A stretch of 50,952 bases of DNA from Scenedesmus sp. ARA3 (taxonomy: Eukaryota > Chlorophyta > Chlorophyceae > Sphaeropleales > Scenedesmaceae): positions 1-50,952 of the forward strand of contig RWJK01001792.1 in assembly GCA_004335835.1 (NCBI GenBank), in the 5' to 3' direction. Shown piece by piece: positions 23,815 through 39,119 of this stretch. The notes under the pieces are model-generated. The model was not told the origin of the DNA and searched no databases. It worked only from the letters and a program-made list of their open reading frames with translations. How positions within the stretch are numbered: the stretch's first letter is position 1; every line of letters starts with the position of its first letter. A program made the position numbers and the translations under genes.

Positions 23815-25736
23815 GTGGTGGTGGCGGCTGCTGCTGTCAAAGCCCAGGAGTTCCCACAGCCACTGCCACCACCCTTGTGTTGCTGGGCGCTGCTCCCCCT
23901 CTGCTTGCAGCTGCAGCAGCTCCTGCTGCTCCTCCTCCCAGCCGTCTGCCTGCAGCTGCTGCAGCTGCTGCAGCTGCTGCTGCAGCTGGGCCTGCTGTAA
24001 GCGCCGACCACTACTGCTGCTGCCTTCAGAGACATCATAGGCTGCCCCAGGCAGCGGCTGTGAGCTCTGTATACTGTTGCTGCTGCTTTGGCTCATCCAG
24101 GCTGGTTGCTGGCCCCCTCCCATATCAGGTGGAGACCCACCATCCCCACCTGCTGCTGCTCCTGCATTGTCACCGCTACCTCCGCCCGCTGACCCGTTCT
24201 GCGGTGCTGAACCGTTGGCTGCCGCACTTGCATTTGCTGCTGCTGCGTCTGCTGCTGCCGCCCGCATTGCAGCAATGACGGCTGCTGCTGGCGAGGCTGC
24301 AGGTTGCGGGTTGTCTTCGCTGACAGTGACGCCGTTATCATTTTGGGTGTCACCGGTGTAACCAGCAAGGAACTCCTCCTGGGTCAGCACTGAAAAACGA
24401 TTGATTCCAAACTGCAGACAAGGGACATGGCAACAAACTACTTGAGCTTTGCAGGAAAGTTACTGTTGCAGTTGCTGGAGAGGCTGGAGAAGCAGCGAGC
24501 TGTAAAGCCGGTGGGTCCCACAGGCAACACCAGCAGCTGTATGCCTGCCGCCATGGCTGTTCCAACCTGCCTGCAGATGGTCTTGCAGGTGACGTGGCAC
24601 CAACTGCAACCAGTCGGGCAGCGCTACATGCCATATCATGGTGGGTGGATGAGGCTTGTTAGTAGCCAGTCTGTTCTGTAATTTTGCTTTTCAAAAGAAC
24701 AGCAAGTCGAACAGCTTCTTGTTGTACTCACCGCCACCTCAGGCCCTCCCAGCTCACTCAGCTTCGTCTGGACATGTGAATGAGCATAATGTTGCATTGT
24801 GCTATGCAAGCGTGTTTGCTGCGACCATTTACATCGTGACCTGTATCTCCGCGGCACTCACCGCCACCTCAGGCCCTCCCAGCTCACTCCAGCTTTGTCT
24901 AGAAATCTGACTGAGCATGATGTTGCATTGTGCTGTGCAAAGCACAAGTGTGTATCCCTCAACACTATACATTGTGACTTGTAGCGCTGTGGCACTCACC
25001 GCCACCTCAGGCCCTGCCAGCTCATTCAGCTGCTTCGCCAGCGCCAAGTTGTAGTCAAAGATGCTGCGCCTGTATGCTGCCTCGGTTGCATTGTCATAAG
25101 TGACGTTGTAACGCACCAGCCAGTTCCGCCAGGCAATGTCTGGGTACTTGGATGCGTATGTGGTGCGGTTCCTGCAAAAAACATGAACAGCAGCTGGTCA
25201 CGCGGCAGCTCAGGCTATTCAGGAATGGTATCTGCTTGTACTATGCCTATAGTAGAAAAGCAAAATGCTTAAAGCAATGCAAAGGTTGTTGTGACTGAAC
25301 GTTGGTGTGTAGCATAAGGAGCATCCCACAGTGACACCGCTGGTCACTGATGCAGTCACCAGGGGTCCTGTGGTTTGCTGTGATCATGTGTGCTGGATTG
25401 AATGCCGCAATCTTGCGTTTGGTAATGACAATATGCGTTGTTTGAGTCTCAAGCAACCATGCTGAAGCATACCCACCTTTCCGCAAGCACTGCCCTGAAA
25501 ATGCGCTGGGTCTCTACTGCTTTGTCCAAATCCGAAAATCCCGCTGGCCATGTGCCTCCGTTATCGATCCACGGGCGTCCTAGTTGCTGCAGACTCCGCC
25601 TATGGCCATGGCTGTGAGCTGAAGAGTGTGGCGGGGCCCGGCTACCTTCGCCTCCGTGCGCAGGCACTGCTGGGTCCGCAAAGAACCCAATGAGCAACAG
25701 AAGCACGATCAAAATCTTTTGACCGTCAGCAATCAT
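22356..25736 (-). CDS. Secreted papain-family (C1A) protein with catalytic Cys replaced by Ser
   Basis: Four exons join in phase (25736-25477, 25171-25000, 24411-23500, 23123-22356) to 703 residues. Residues 1-26 are a signal peptide with core ILIVLLLLIGFF. The I29 propeptide follows: RRSIFDYNLALAKQLNEL, then FGINRFSVLTQEEF. About 230 residues of low complexity come next (Ala/Asn/Gly, Gln-rich, four His, Gln12). The protease domain opens AVDWLRVGAVRG. Where papains have CGSCWAF this protein has CSNSFAF: the structural Cys is kept (Cys422) but the nucleophile is Ser425 (codon AGC, 23569-23571) and the next Trp is Phe. The catalytic His (about 573, NHAMLLVGY) and Asn (about 610, WMLKNSWG) are intact. 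A Cys-rich tail of about 60 residues ends the protein. The substrate site seems maintained, so it may be a pseudoprotease or a serine-type variant rather than a decayed gene. Confidence 0.94.
23131..23205. repeat. (CAG)n then (GAG)n in intron 3 of the papain-family gene
   Basis: About 17 CAG and 7 GAG units on the plus strand. In the gene's direction this is a CTC/CTG run ending seven bases before the 3' splice site at 23124, where a polypyrimidine tract normally stands. Confidence 0.9.
23777..23825. repeat. (CTG)n/(GTG)n coding poly-Gln and poly-His in the papain-family protein
   Basis: In the minus-strand frame it encodes about four His followed by 12 Gln within the insert between propeptide and protease domain. 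Confidence 0.85.
24734..25045 (-). repeat. Three tandem copies of the exon 2 end and its splice donor
   Basis: The true exon end is at 25000. Copies with the same donor lie at 24862 and 24734, so the spacing is 138 and 128 bp. Each encodes GGPEVA or AGPEVA before a GTGAGTG donor, followed by similar intron sequence with TGTTGCATTGTG. The two extra copies have diverged in the coding part. Confidence 0.9.
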
Positions 25737-26163
25737 CGCTATGGGTGTGAGCATGAGTCCATCATGCACACTAGCATGCAATCAGCACGTCGGTAACACG
25801 ATTAAATCGTCAAGAACAGCTCATTCCGTACAAATGTAAGCTTTGCAGCATCATGCTGGCCCTGTGACGGTCACGCCAACACACAAGGAACATGCACCGA
25901 ACACAAGCCATGTTAGTAGCTGAATTGCTTTGCTGTACAGTATGCCGATGACAGGAACACTCAAAGCAGCACTTAATAGCAGTCAAAACACCCAGACACC
26001 GCTGCTCGACATGTGCTGGCCGCAGGCGCTGTTTCAACAGCCTGCCTGGCAGGAACCACCACTGGCAACACCGCTGGTGACCAGCACGCACAAAACGCAC
26101 ATGCACTCTCTCTTTGGCCCATCCAATTTTCTAACAGGAGAACCATAACCTTGCTACACTACA
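25737..26163. other. Short intergenic region upstream of the papain-family gene
   Basis: 427 bp that must serve as promoter of the papain-family gene and downstream region of ELP5. No ORF or repeat of note. Confidence 0.6.
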
Positions 26164-28326
26164 CTAGATGTCCAGGTCATCATCTGGGTCTTCATCAGAG
26201 TCATGCTCCTCCTCACTGTCCCGCACATACAGGATATGCCCCAGCCTGCCGCTGCCAGCGCCATCATCCACGCCAGGCCCAAAGCCGCCAGCAGCAGGCG
26301 GCAGGTACTGCCGGGCATCCTCTGCTGTGTATGTTTTGCTGGCGCCCTGGTGCACGTACGGCAGCTGCACCGCCGCCCGCGCGGCGCGCTCCTGCAAGCA
26401 GGCGGTAAAGTTTGTGTGCACAAAAACGTATGTTGGCTGCGTTGCTGGAGCAGCATCTGCTGCATCCATGTCGCATGTTTGTCATCACATGCTGCACGAG
26501 CCAGATGCTCAGGGGCTGCCGCTGACAAGCTTTCCTTGCAACACGGCTTGGAGCTTCAACAAGCCACCATCCCAGTTGCTGCCACAGCACGCAGTGTTAT
26601 TGCCACAAAGAGCTACGCTGCTTAGCCAGCACACGCCAACAACGCTAGCTGTTAACCGATTTCTCAACCCACCTGCTCAGACACTTCCAGCCGCATGCTG
26701 CTGCTAATCTTCTGTGCCAGCTCATCACCAGCAGCAGCAGCAGCGCCAGCTGCTGCAGCAACCGCACCACCTGCTGCTGGCGCAGCCTGCACAGCATCCC
26801 CCGCCTGTTGCTGCCGCTGCTGCTGCTTCTGCTGCCGCTGCTGCTGCTGCTGCTGCTGCACCAGCGAGCTCTTCACGAGCAGCTTGGCATCAACTGCTGC
26901 TCCCTCAGGAGCCGCAAACACCTGCACTCCACCATCAGGCAGCAGCGCATACAGCTGCTGCTCGACTTTCAGCCGCCCTACACGCGCTCGCTTGCTGCTG
27001 GCTGTTATCTGGCCGTGGCAGCTGTGGCCGGTTGCTTTGGTGATGAGCTCTTGCTGCAGGCCTTGCAGGGGGTGCAGCTGTAACACCATGCTGCTGAGGG
27101 TCTGTAGCGCAGACATGACCTGCGGTGTATGGAGGTCCTGCAGGACGCAAAAAGTAGGTTTGCAGGATCAGCTGACGTGCTTTAGTCAGGAATGGTGGGC
27201 ATTCCTGGTGCGGCATTGCTCTGCATGACATTGCGCATCATGGTATGCAGAACCGTGTGATGCTGCTCTAAACACCATGTGGTGCATGGTGTGCGGCCGA
27301 ACAGAGACAGCAGACCCAACCGACAGCCAGACGACCTGCAAGCACGGCAGGCAAGCTGGTGTCCCATGCTGCAGCAAGTCGGTGCTCGCATGGTGTTTGA
27401 AGAGCTCTACAGTGCTGCGCTGTGGCAACAATTTCAGGCACACCCATTGTCAAGCACAGTTGCCAAGCGAAGCTTCTGCGGAGCTTGTCGCACCTGGTGC
27501 ACTGACAGCAGCATGCTAGACACGTGGCTGCAGCTTTTCAAAGCCAGCAGCACCTGAATGACCTGCAGTCAACCGGGTCAAACACATGTATGAGCGTAGT
27601 GACGCTGTGCAGGGGGACAGGCGTGTGGCAGCAAATGTGCATGCAAAGCACATGTATGACTACCTGGCTGTAACTGCTTGAACACTGTGATGCGTTGTCA
27701 CTGCTTGGCCAAACTCAAGTGCATGCCAAATACACTCTAGGCACAATCAATCAGTGCACACTTTTACAAAATTCCTTAATGACCTGCCATGCACAGCTGG
27801 GATTGCGTACCTGCATCACTGGGTGTCGCATGAGCAATGTGCTCAGGCCTGCAACGACCAGGCAGCAGCTGCCATTGTCTCCTACACCAGCAGCAGCGCT
27901 CCAAGCTGCTGCATCTGCCTGAGCCAGCTGCTGCAGCGCATTCAAATCCTGCCACTGCACCTGCTCTGATAAGCTACTGCTGCAGGACAGCCAGCCTGCT
28001 GGGTCTGTGAACAAGTCGCTGACAGAGTGCACTCCTGCTGCTTGCAGCTCTGATGGCGGCATGTCTACCGCCACAGCGTGCACACGCTGTGCTTGACTGC
28101 GGCCTTCGGAAACAGCAGCGGCTAAATATTTTACAACCTGCGTCCGAGCCGCGCTGGGTGAGGCTTGCAGTCAAACGCTGGCCCTGGTGTGCACAAGTTT
28201 GAACGGCGATCCCACCTGATCGAACACCGCCGATCCTCCTTGGACGTCAGCATCATCAACTATAAGTACTACGCTTGCAGCAGTGTCGACTCGGCCATCC
28301 CTTAGACAACGTATACAGGCGTCCAT
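26164..28326 (-). CDS. ELP5: Elongator complex subunit 5
   Basis: Five exons join in phase (28326-28216, 28137-27811, 27553-27494, 27137-26673, 26391-26164) to 396 residues, near the usual plant length. ELP5 sits with ELP4 and ELP6 in a RecA-like hexamer that binds tRNA and supports Elongator's wobble-uridine (cm5U) modification. Family marks: N-terminal CIRCLRDGRVD (plants have a very similar CRxLRDG start), the central Walker-like strand CCLVVAGLSTLLMRHPVMQ, HQDLHTPQVMSALQTLSSMV, then EQERAARAAVQLPYVHQG, and the acidic end ILYVRDSEEE...DSDEDPDDDLDI, which is nearly diagnostic. A Gln/Ala-rich insert of about 55 residues, encoded by CTG-type repeats, lies just before EQERAARA. ATG 28326 starts directly before the conserved CIRCLRDG. 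Confidence 0.95.
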
Positions 28327-28609
28327 GGAGTGCTACTGCTGCTACTGCTGGAGCAGGCAGAAAGACAGTTTACACAAGAACAAGCCTCTACACCTGAACG
28401 CAACCAATCGCAAAACTCACACACACAAGGCTCACGCACAGCAAGCTCAGCATTATGGCAAACATGCTGTGCCCTGCTCCAAGCATCAATGCACACCCCG
28501 CATAACATGTGACATGTATGACGCTGCGTCATTGACCCACACAACTGTACAAGGAGCATCCTCGGCACCCTCCCCCATTCTAGACCCCCCCAAAAGCCAC
28601 ACAGCCGCC

Positions 28610-29357
28610 TTATATGTCCAGCACCCTGCCTCCAGCTGCACGTGGCGCCTGCGTCTGCGTCTGCTGCCCAGCGCCCGGGTGCCGCTGCCTGTGCTTCTGC
28701 ATGCGCAGCACTCTCCTGCAAGGCTTCAGGTCACTGAGCTGGATCCAGTGAGAGGCACCAGCCACAGGGCACTCTATCCGGCCGTGGTTGCGCCGTATGT
28801 TGTCCTTGATGGCTGCTGCTTCGTAGACAAAGCCCTTGTGGTCCTCGACTGGCTCCTGCAGGTCGATCAGCTGCATCAGCAGTGGAATGAAGCAGCGAGC
28901 ACAGCACAGTCAGACAGATGCACACAGCACCTCATGCAAATGCACACCAACGCGATGGTTGGTTGTCATCGCATGGTTGCAAAGCCCAGCAACACCCAGC
29001 GAACTACACATACAGCTTGTGAGAGCTTTCAAAATGTGATATCTGCTGGAGCACACCGTCAGTTCAAACGTCGTGCATTCCATTAATGCAGGAAGCACTG
29101 ACAATACTGCAACTGGTACTACCAAAGCTGCCGCAAGCATGGCCGGCTTGAACATGTAACAGGCACCCCACAACCCAAGGCCATGCCACACACCAGCTTC
29201 ATTGTGTATGGGCACTTTTCGTTCTTCTCAGCGCCGCCTACAACCACCAGCTCCTCATCCTCATCCAGCTCCTCGTCATTGCCTGCTGCTGCACCGCTCA
29301 GGCCCGTGATGTTGTCAAAATCAGCAACATCCTCGTCACGCTCAGGGTGCGCACTGA

Positions 29358-29412
<55 letters not shown>

Positions 29413-31543
29413 CAAGGAAGGTCAGCCAAAGCAGAGGGGGCAGGCGTCCAAGGATTGGATGTGGCGGTGTGTGACGTCCTTCGCCAGCTCACAGAATGCT
29501 GCGCTTAGGGTTTGGTAATGTGGTAATGTGGTAATGTTCCCACCAACTCTGCTTGAGGAACTGCTGCTGGCACAGCTGCTGCTAGCTGGGCTGCTCCCAC
29601 CCCAGCGGCTTTCAGATGATCTTTTGCCTTGCCCTCCCGAGCTGCTTGCTGTCCCAGCATCCCAACAGCATCTAAGCCTTCCGGCCAGTCCGTGTACATG
29701 CAATAGCAGCACCCAAAAAGCCAGGCCGCTGCACGCCACTCTGCAGTTGCCTGGTCTGATTGCAGATGGCCTAACCATATTCATACAATGTGACGGTGAG
29801 CAAATATATATTGGATCGACACGTCATATGTGCCACTCACTCTCGCGGCGCCTCATCCATTGCCTCCTGCACCATCTGCTCAAAGTTGCTCTTCTCCAGT
29901 GTGGGCGCGTACTGCCCAGCCACCACCTGCAGCGCTGTGCGGTGCGCCTGCACCTGCTGCTGCGCCTCCACCAGCTGCAGCAGCTGCTGCCGCAGCTTCT
30001 TCAGCTGCAGGATTTGGGCACGAGACAAGAGAGTATACGAGACAAGGTTGCTCGTACCATAAGCTGACACTGTGTGGCTGACGGGTAGTGTTATGGGGTG
30101 TAAAGGTGAGTCCGGGTCCCTGGGGTCCGTCATTAGTTGAAGCAAGGGACAACTTGCATGTGACAAGGTGCACTAGAGCTGCTGCCACTAGGGGTAGGCG
30201 CTACTGTGGGAAAGCAAGGGGCTGTACTGCACACGCACAGGTGTTGCTTGTTTGACAAGGCAACAGCTGCGAAGTGCCTGGCACAAGCAAGAGCTGCACT
30301 TTTGGGGTGGAGTTGCCTCCACCAGCTGCAGCAGCTGCTGCCGCAGCTTCTTCAGCTGCAGGGCGTGGCAAAAGAGGAAGTTGTGTTAGCTGGCATAATG
30401 TTTGGGTGGAGTTGCCTCCACCAGCTGCAGCAGTGCTGCCGCAGCTTCTTCAGCTGCAGGGTGTGGCAAAAGAGGAATTTGTGTTAGCTGGCATGGTGTT
30501 GAGGATGAGTTGCCTCCACCAGTTGCAGCAGTGATGCCGCAGCTTCTTCAGCTGCAGGATGTGGCAAAAGAGGAATTTGTGTTAGCTGGCATGGTGTTGA
30601 GGATGAGTTGCCTCCACCAGTTGCAGCAGCTGCTGCCGCAGCTTCTTCAGCTGCAGGATTACGCAAAAGGAAATGGTTGTGTTTGCTGGCATGATGTTGA
30701 GGTGAGTTTGCCTCCACCAGCTGCAGCTGCTGCTGACACAGATTCTTAAGCTGCAGGGTGTGGCAATATGTGGAAACCTGGTATCAGCCCACGCCGCGTA
30801 GGTGATGGGCAGTGTTACTGGATGTGTGGCGACAAAGGGCACCTCAGGTGGCTCACAGGTTGAGGCAAGGGCATCTTGCATGTATTTTAAGGATGAACTG
30901 GAACAGCTGCTGCCAGGGTAGGCACTGCTGTGTGTGTGTGGGGGNNNNNNNNGGGAGACGCTGTATGCAGATGCAGGGGTGTTGCTTGTTGGTGAGAACA
31001 ACAGCTGTCAAGTGTCTGGCACAAGCAAGAGCTGCACTGAATGTCACACCCGCAGACATTCACACTGCAGGCCCACGTGATTGCCAGATGTTCCATACGG
31101 CAGACAAGCAAGGCAAAATCACCTTTTCATCATCATGCTCATCTACATACAGTGCTGCTGCTTCTAGGACCGCTTCCTTGCAAGTCTTGATGTTCTGCAG
31201 GACACAGCAGGACAACAATCACACCGCAGCTTGCAGGCTTCCAACACCGCATGACGGTCTGTGGGCACATATACGTGGCGTGAGAGCGTCTAAGGCTGCA
31301 GTTGCACCTGATGTAGTTTGACTGCATCATGCAGCAGGACACACACAGCACATCACAGCATGCTGCCCAAGCTGCACCTGGCACAATCACACTGGGCTGC
31401 GGCAAGCACGTTGCAGGCTTGACTTCCGTAAATCTCACCTCTAGAAAGCCCACATCTCGCTGCTGCATGCCCTGGAAGTATGATGTGACCGAGGCAGGAT
31501 TCAAGTGCACTGCCACGTCCTGTGTGCCTGGCATTTGACTCAT
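28610..31543 (-). CDS. NSE2: SUMO E3 ligase NSE2/MMS21 of the SMC5/6 complex, degenerate SP-RING
   Basis: Five exons join in phase (31543-31439, 31194-31123, 30004-29841, 29353-29194, 28870-28610) to 253 residues, the family's normal size. In SMC5/6, NSE2 binds the SMC5 coiled coil and SUMOylates repair proteins. Residues about 36-113 are a coiled coil (LKKLRQQLLQLVEA, then AHRTALQVVAGQYAP and SNFEQMVQEAMDE, very like plant NSE2), followed by an acidic linker (DEELDEDEELVVVGG) and the SP-RING: KCPYTMKL, DLQEPVEDHKGFVYEAAAI, IECPVAGASHW, LSDLKPC. The expected zinc ligands Cys-x-His and second Cys are Lys179, Phe181 and Ala206; only Cys201 remains. The fold core (EPV, FVYEAAAI, CPVAG) is conserved. 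It may be a zinc-free, U-box-like version. Exon 3 has repeated partial copies upstream, at 30310-30757. Confidence 0.87.
29358..29410. repeat. (CAG)n at the 3' splice site of NSE2 intron 3
   Basis: About 17 CAG units. In the direction of NSE2 this is (CTG)n ending four bases before the acceptor at 29354. Confidence 0.9.
30060..31045 (-). repeat. Nested duplication in NSE2 intron 2: five extra copies of the start of exon 3
   Basis: The true exon 3 acceptor is at 30005. Five further copies of CTGCAG followed by the CTGAAGAAGCTGCGG-type exon start have their borders at 30356, 30454, 30552, 30651 and 30751, a 98-100 bp period. Copy 5 is the most decayed. Flanking them, intron blocks at about 30060-30310 and 30785-31045 are also copies of each other. 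Confidence 0.9.
30945..30952. other. Assembly gap (8 N)
   Basis: Eight undetermined bases inside the duplicated intron block. The repeats around it make the copy number and order here unreliable. Confidence 0.99.
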
Positions 31544-33352
31544 GGCTGCTTCTCAGTGACGAAAACCTAGCTATTAGCCCAAAAATAAAGATCAGGGTGT
31601 CTCTCGGGGGCTGGCTGAACTCTCGGCACAGGAACGATGTTGCCCACAGCTGCTGCTGCCTAGTTCAAAAATACAAGAAGTAAAAGCAGCCCGACAGAAC
31701 ATGAAAAGACGGTTAAGGTTGCCGTTGTTGCCTTCAACCTGTAATGCAGGTCACTAGTGAGTCCAGGTTTGGATTTGTCACTTTGTAAATTATACGCCAG
31801 CACAGGCAGAGGGCAGCAGTGTGAGCACAGGGCAGCAGTGTGAGATGCATCAATGTGAGAGCGCTGGACAGCTGATGCCGACGGTCACTGGCAGAATGCG
31901 GTTCATTAAATTGCGAATGAGCAACACACACTGGGGTGTGCCTTGTTTGCAGTGAGTGCCCTGCAGTGCAACTGCAGTGGAGGTAGGAGGTCCCGGGCCT
32001 GGGGCTGAGGCCCTGCAAGCACCGCCAGTCCTGCAAGCGGCTTGCCTGGCAGGCACGTGGTCAGGCTGAGCCCTGGTGCTGCTGTGATCGCGCTGCTCTA
32101 CCGTGCACCTCAATTCGTTCAGGCGACAACTGGGTAGCGCAGGAACCAGGTGACAACTGGGTAGCGCAGGAACCAGGTGCAGCACAAGCACGGGAGGCAA
32201 CGATACTCTCAATGCCATGCCGGTCACTGAGTGCTTGTAGATGAGTCACTTGGAAAGTTATCAAGTTACAGACGTCACCACCATGAACCAATCGTGAACC
32301 GCTGCTTGACAATGCAAAATTCTATAAATGCACTGCTTGTAGCATCGTAACAATCCTCCAAATGCGGCAGACACTCATGATGCCATCATGTAAGCGGCTT
32401 ACAACCGAATGTGTCATAGTCTGCTGCGACACAGCAGACAACACTCTCGTAACGGCAAGTTCCTGCCTTGACTGGGTGATGCACGCCGTAGACAACAGCC
32501 ATACCGCATATATTTTCAACTCAGATGCTGCAAGCCGGCAGTGTCTGACAACTTGTCACTACCTGAACCAGTCAGCATCACTGCATGCACATGGCATGAG
32601 GTGCACTCACTCATGAATGATCATGCTGTGGTGGCATGATACTTGGGGCCCAAACAACAAGATGCTACGACTAAGCACTGTACAGCATATACAACTATGG
32701 TACACCAAAAACAAGGGAAGTGCGCACATTCCTTTCTGGGCAAATGGCAGGGTTTGCATGCCACCTATGCATATTGTGGAACGGGGTTGACAGCTGCTCA
32801 GCCCTTGTCTGTTTCACGGACCTCCCCACCACCATCTGAACGTAACTTTCTTGCCCACAGCCACCAGTACAAGGCCAGGGGTTATCAGACTGATAACCCA
32901 AATATCCAACCGCTCCACACAGCACACTGCTATTCAATACAACACTATCAGAGGCTGGTGCATCAAGAGGTGATGACAGCCTCAGTGATGCAGGACAACA
33001 CGCGTGCATTGACATGCATTAGCACTGCAGCCATCTACTGCAGTGACACATGACAGCTGTTGCACACAAATCACCCAACACGCACGCAAACAGCTACCAG
33101 GCAGAATCGCATGAAATTAACAAGCCATCAGATATTTCAGAAGCTAAACCACCCTCTCACAGCAACCTTGATGCTCAAGGCTGCTGTACTCTGCAACTTT
33201 ATGGCGCTGTCCTGCACAAGTGCAACTCCTATCCTATACAGGTGCAACTCCACCTCAAGCACGGCTGCGCCTACAGGGCTGCTGCAGCTGCACCACTGCA
33301 CAACAGACCGTCTGCGACACACTGCCAACCCGCTGCTCGGCCTTCCTGCTGC
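31544..33352. other. 1.8-kb intergenic region between NSE2 and HSP70
   Basis: No family-like coding sequence. A 27-bp unit (CGACAACTGGGTAGCGCAGG and onward) is tandemly repeated at 32124-32177. It should hold the NSE2 promoter and the HSP70 3' region. Confidence 0.6.
32124..32177. repeat. Two tandem copies of a 27-bp unit
   Basis: The copies at 32124-32150 and 32151-32177 differ only in the first base. Non-coding. Confidence 0.85.
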
Positions 33353-37883
<4,531 letters not shown>

Positions 37884-37961
37884 AGTTGCTGATGGACTTC
37901 GAGATGTGTGCTGTTCTCGTTTGCGTGTGCCGTCAGCAATGGTGCTTGCTTTGTGCGCTTG

Positions 37962-37967
37962 TATATA
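37962..37967 (-). promoter_or_regulatory. TATA-like element of HSP70
   Basis: TATATA about 80 nt upstream of the HSP70 start codon. Position and sequence fit a TATA box; use is inferred. Confidence 0.45.
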
Positions 37968-38073
37968 CGTTGAGACGTCTGATCACTCTGAAAGTGGTCA
38001 GCGTGGAGGACTGACGTGCTTTATGTAGGCCGTGGAGGTGGCTAGTGGTACAGCCCTCAGGCTCGCTAGACGC

Positions 38074-38091
38074 TTCAGGAGTGTTCGAGCA
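38074..38091 (-). promoter_or_regulatory. Possible heat shock element upstream of HSP70
   Basis: The plus strand reads TTCagGAGtgTTCgaGCA: alternating 5-bp heat-shock units, two exact and two with mismatches, about 110 bp upstream of the TATA-like site. Imperfect, so only a candidate HSF site. Confidence 0.4.
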
Positions 38092-39119
38092 GCACCCGGT
38101 ACAGTCGGGTCTCTTCTATGAGTTTCAAATATTCTATACTTGAGTAAATACGTTTTTGAGTCGCCAAATCGGCCTCTAACACCCGCGCATTGCAGCAATC
38201 GTATCTTGACTGTGCAGTACGGTGTTGCAAGCATGCATGCCTACGCCTCAAAAAACGGCAGCCAGCACAATCAGATCACTATAAACCTGTTTTAAGCCCA
38301 GACTATGCGCGTTGCAGCTAGAACTTGATGTGCTGACGCGGAGTAGCAGTTGCCAGCATGATGCTGAGCAGCGGTGCTACATGTAGCACAGGTACCTGTA
38401 ACTACTCAGAAGATTTAATTGATGTCAGGCTCTCCCGCAGGCTCAATCGCTCAGAGCGCTTAGGTCGACTAGGGCTTCGTAACAAGAGGTTTGAATTACG
38501 CTGGTCAACATCAACCAACGTTGTATGGTTTTAAGTTAAGAAGCTAGAAGTTGTTCTCTTGTATCAAGCGTGTAGGCGCATGCTCAACGACTCACACTCA
38601 GCTCCACCTCAAGTGGGCTTGTCAGATGCAGAGCACTGGACGCAACCGCAACACTTGAACAGCTCGGTGAAAACGAAGCTGCAATGACCAGAGAAGAGGG
38701 TTGAAAGGGCCTGCTGAGCATGGGTGTGATGCGCTTGCACAGCAACAGCAGTAGGAGCAGCTGGACAGAGGAGCAGCAACCCAATGTCCACGCTTCAGCG
38801 CAGCAAGGCATACGATGCTAAGCTGCACCCACACCAGCTAGGGGACAGAACTGTTGAGCGAATCAACAGCCCCACTCCCCACCAAGTGAGCTGTGGCTGC
38901 GTAGCCAGCAATCCTTGACTGCAGCGATTTACATACGTATGTATACATGCCGTGCTCACCCAGCCCTAGTTGTGCAACTTGTCTCCTGCTTTGCTACTGC
39001 CAGAGCTGCAACCAGGCCAGACAAAGCTGCCTGGTGCACATCACCAGGCCATCACACTGCTTGAAATAGAGCTGTGTGAAATAGAGCTGTGTGACAAGGC
39101 ACAGCTATTGCTGCTATGA

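Larger units (their letters stand above)
37884..39119. other. Shared upstream region of the divergent HSP70 and VWA genes
   Basis: 1.24 kb with no coding sequence recognised. It contains a TATA-like element and a heat-shock-element-like site on the HSP70 side, and a short duplication (GAAATAGAGCTGTGT twice) at about 39062-39093 on the VWA side. Confidence 0.6.

Noticed and set aside
29119..29415. Frame beginning with a poly-Cys run
   Set aside because: The Cys run is the CTG tract of NSE2 intron 3 read in one frame; the true exon begins at the acceptor next to it.
30310..30757. Regular 98-bp array as a CRISPR-like or satellite repeat
   Set aside because: Whole units are repeated without unique spacers, and they match NSE2 exon 3 with its acceptor; the host is eukaryotic.
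38028..38105. GTTCGAG-containing hairpin-like stretch, a possible tRNA
   Set aside because: The acceptor ends do not pair and no anticodon stem is found; part of it fits a heat-shock element better.
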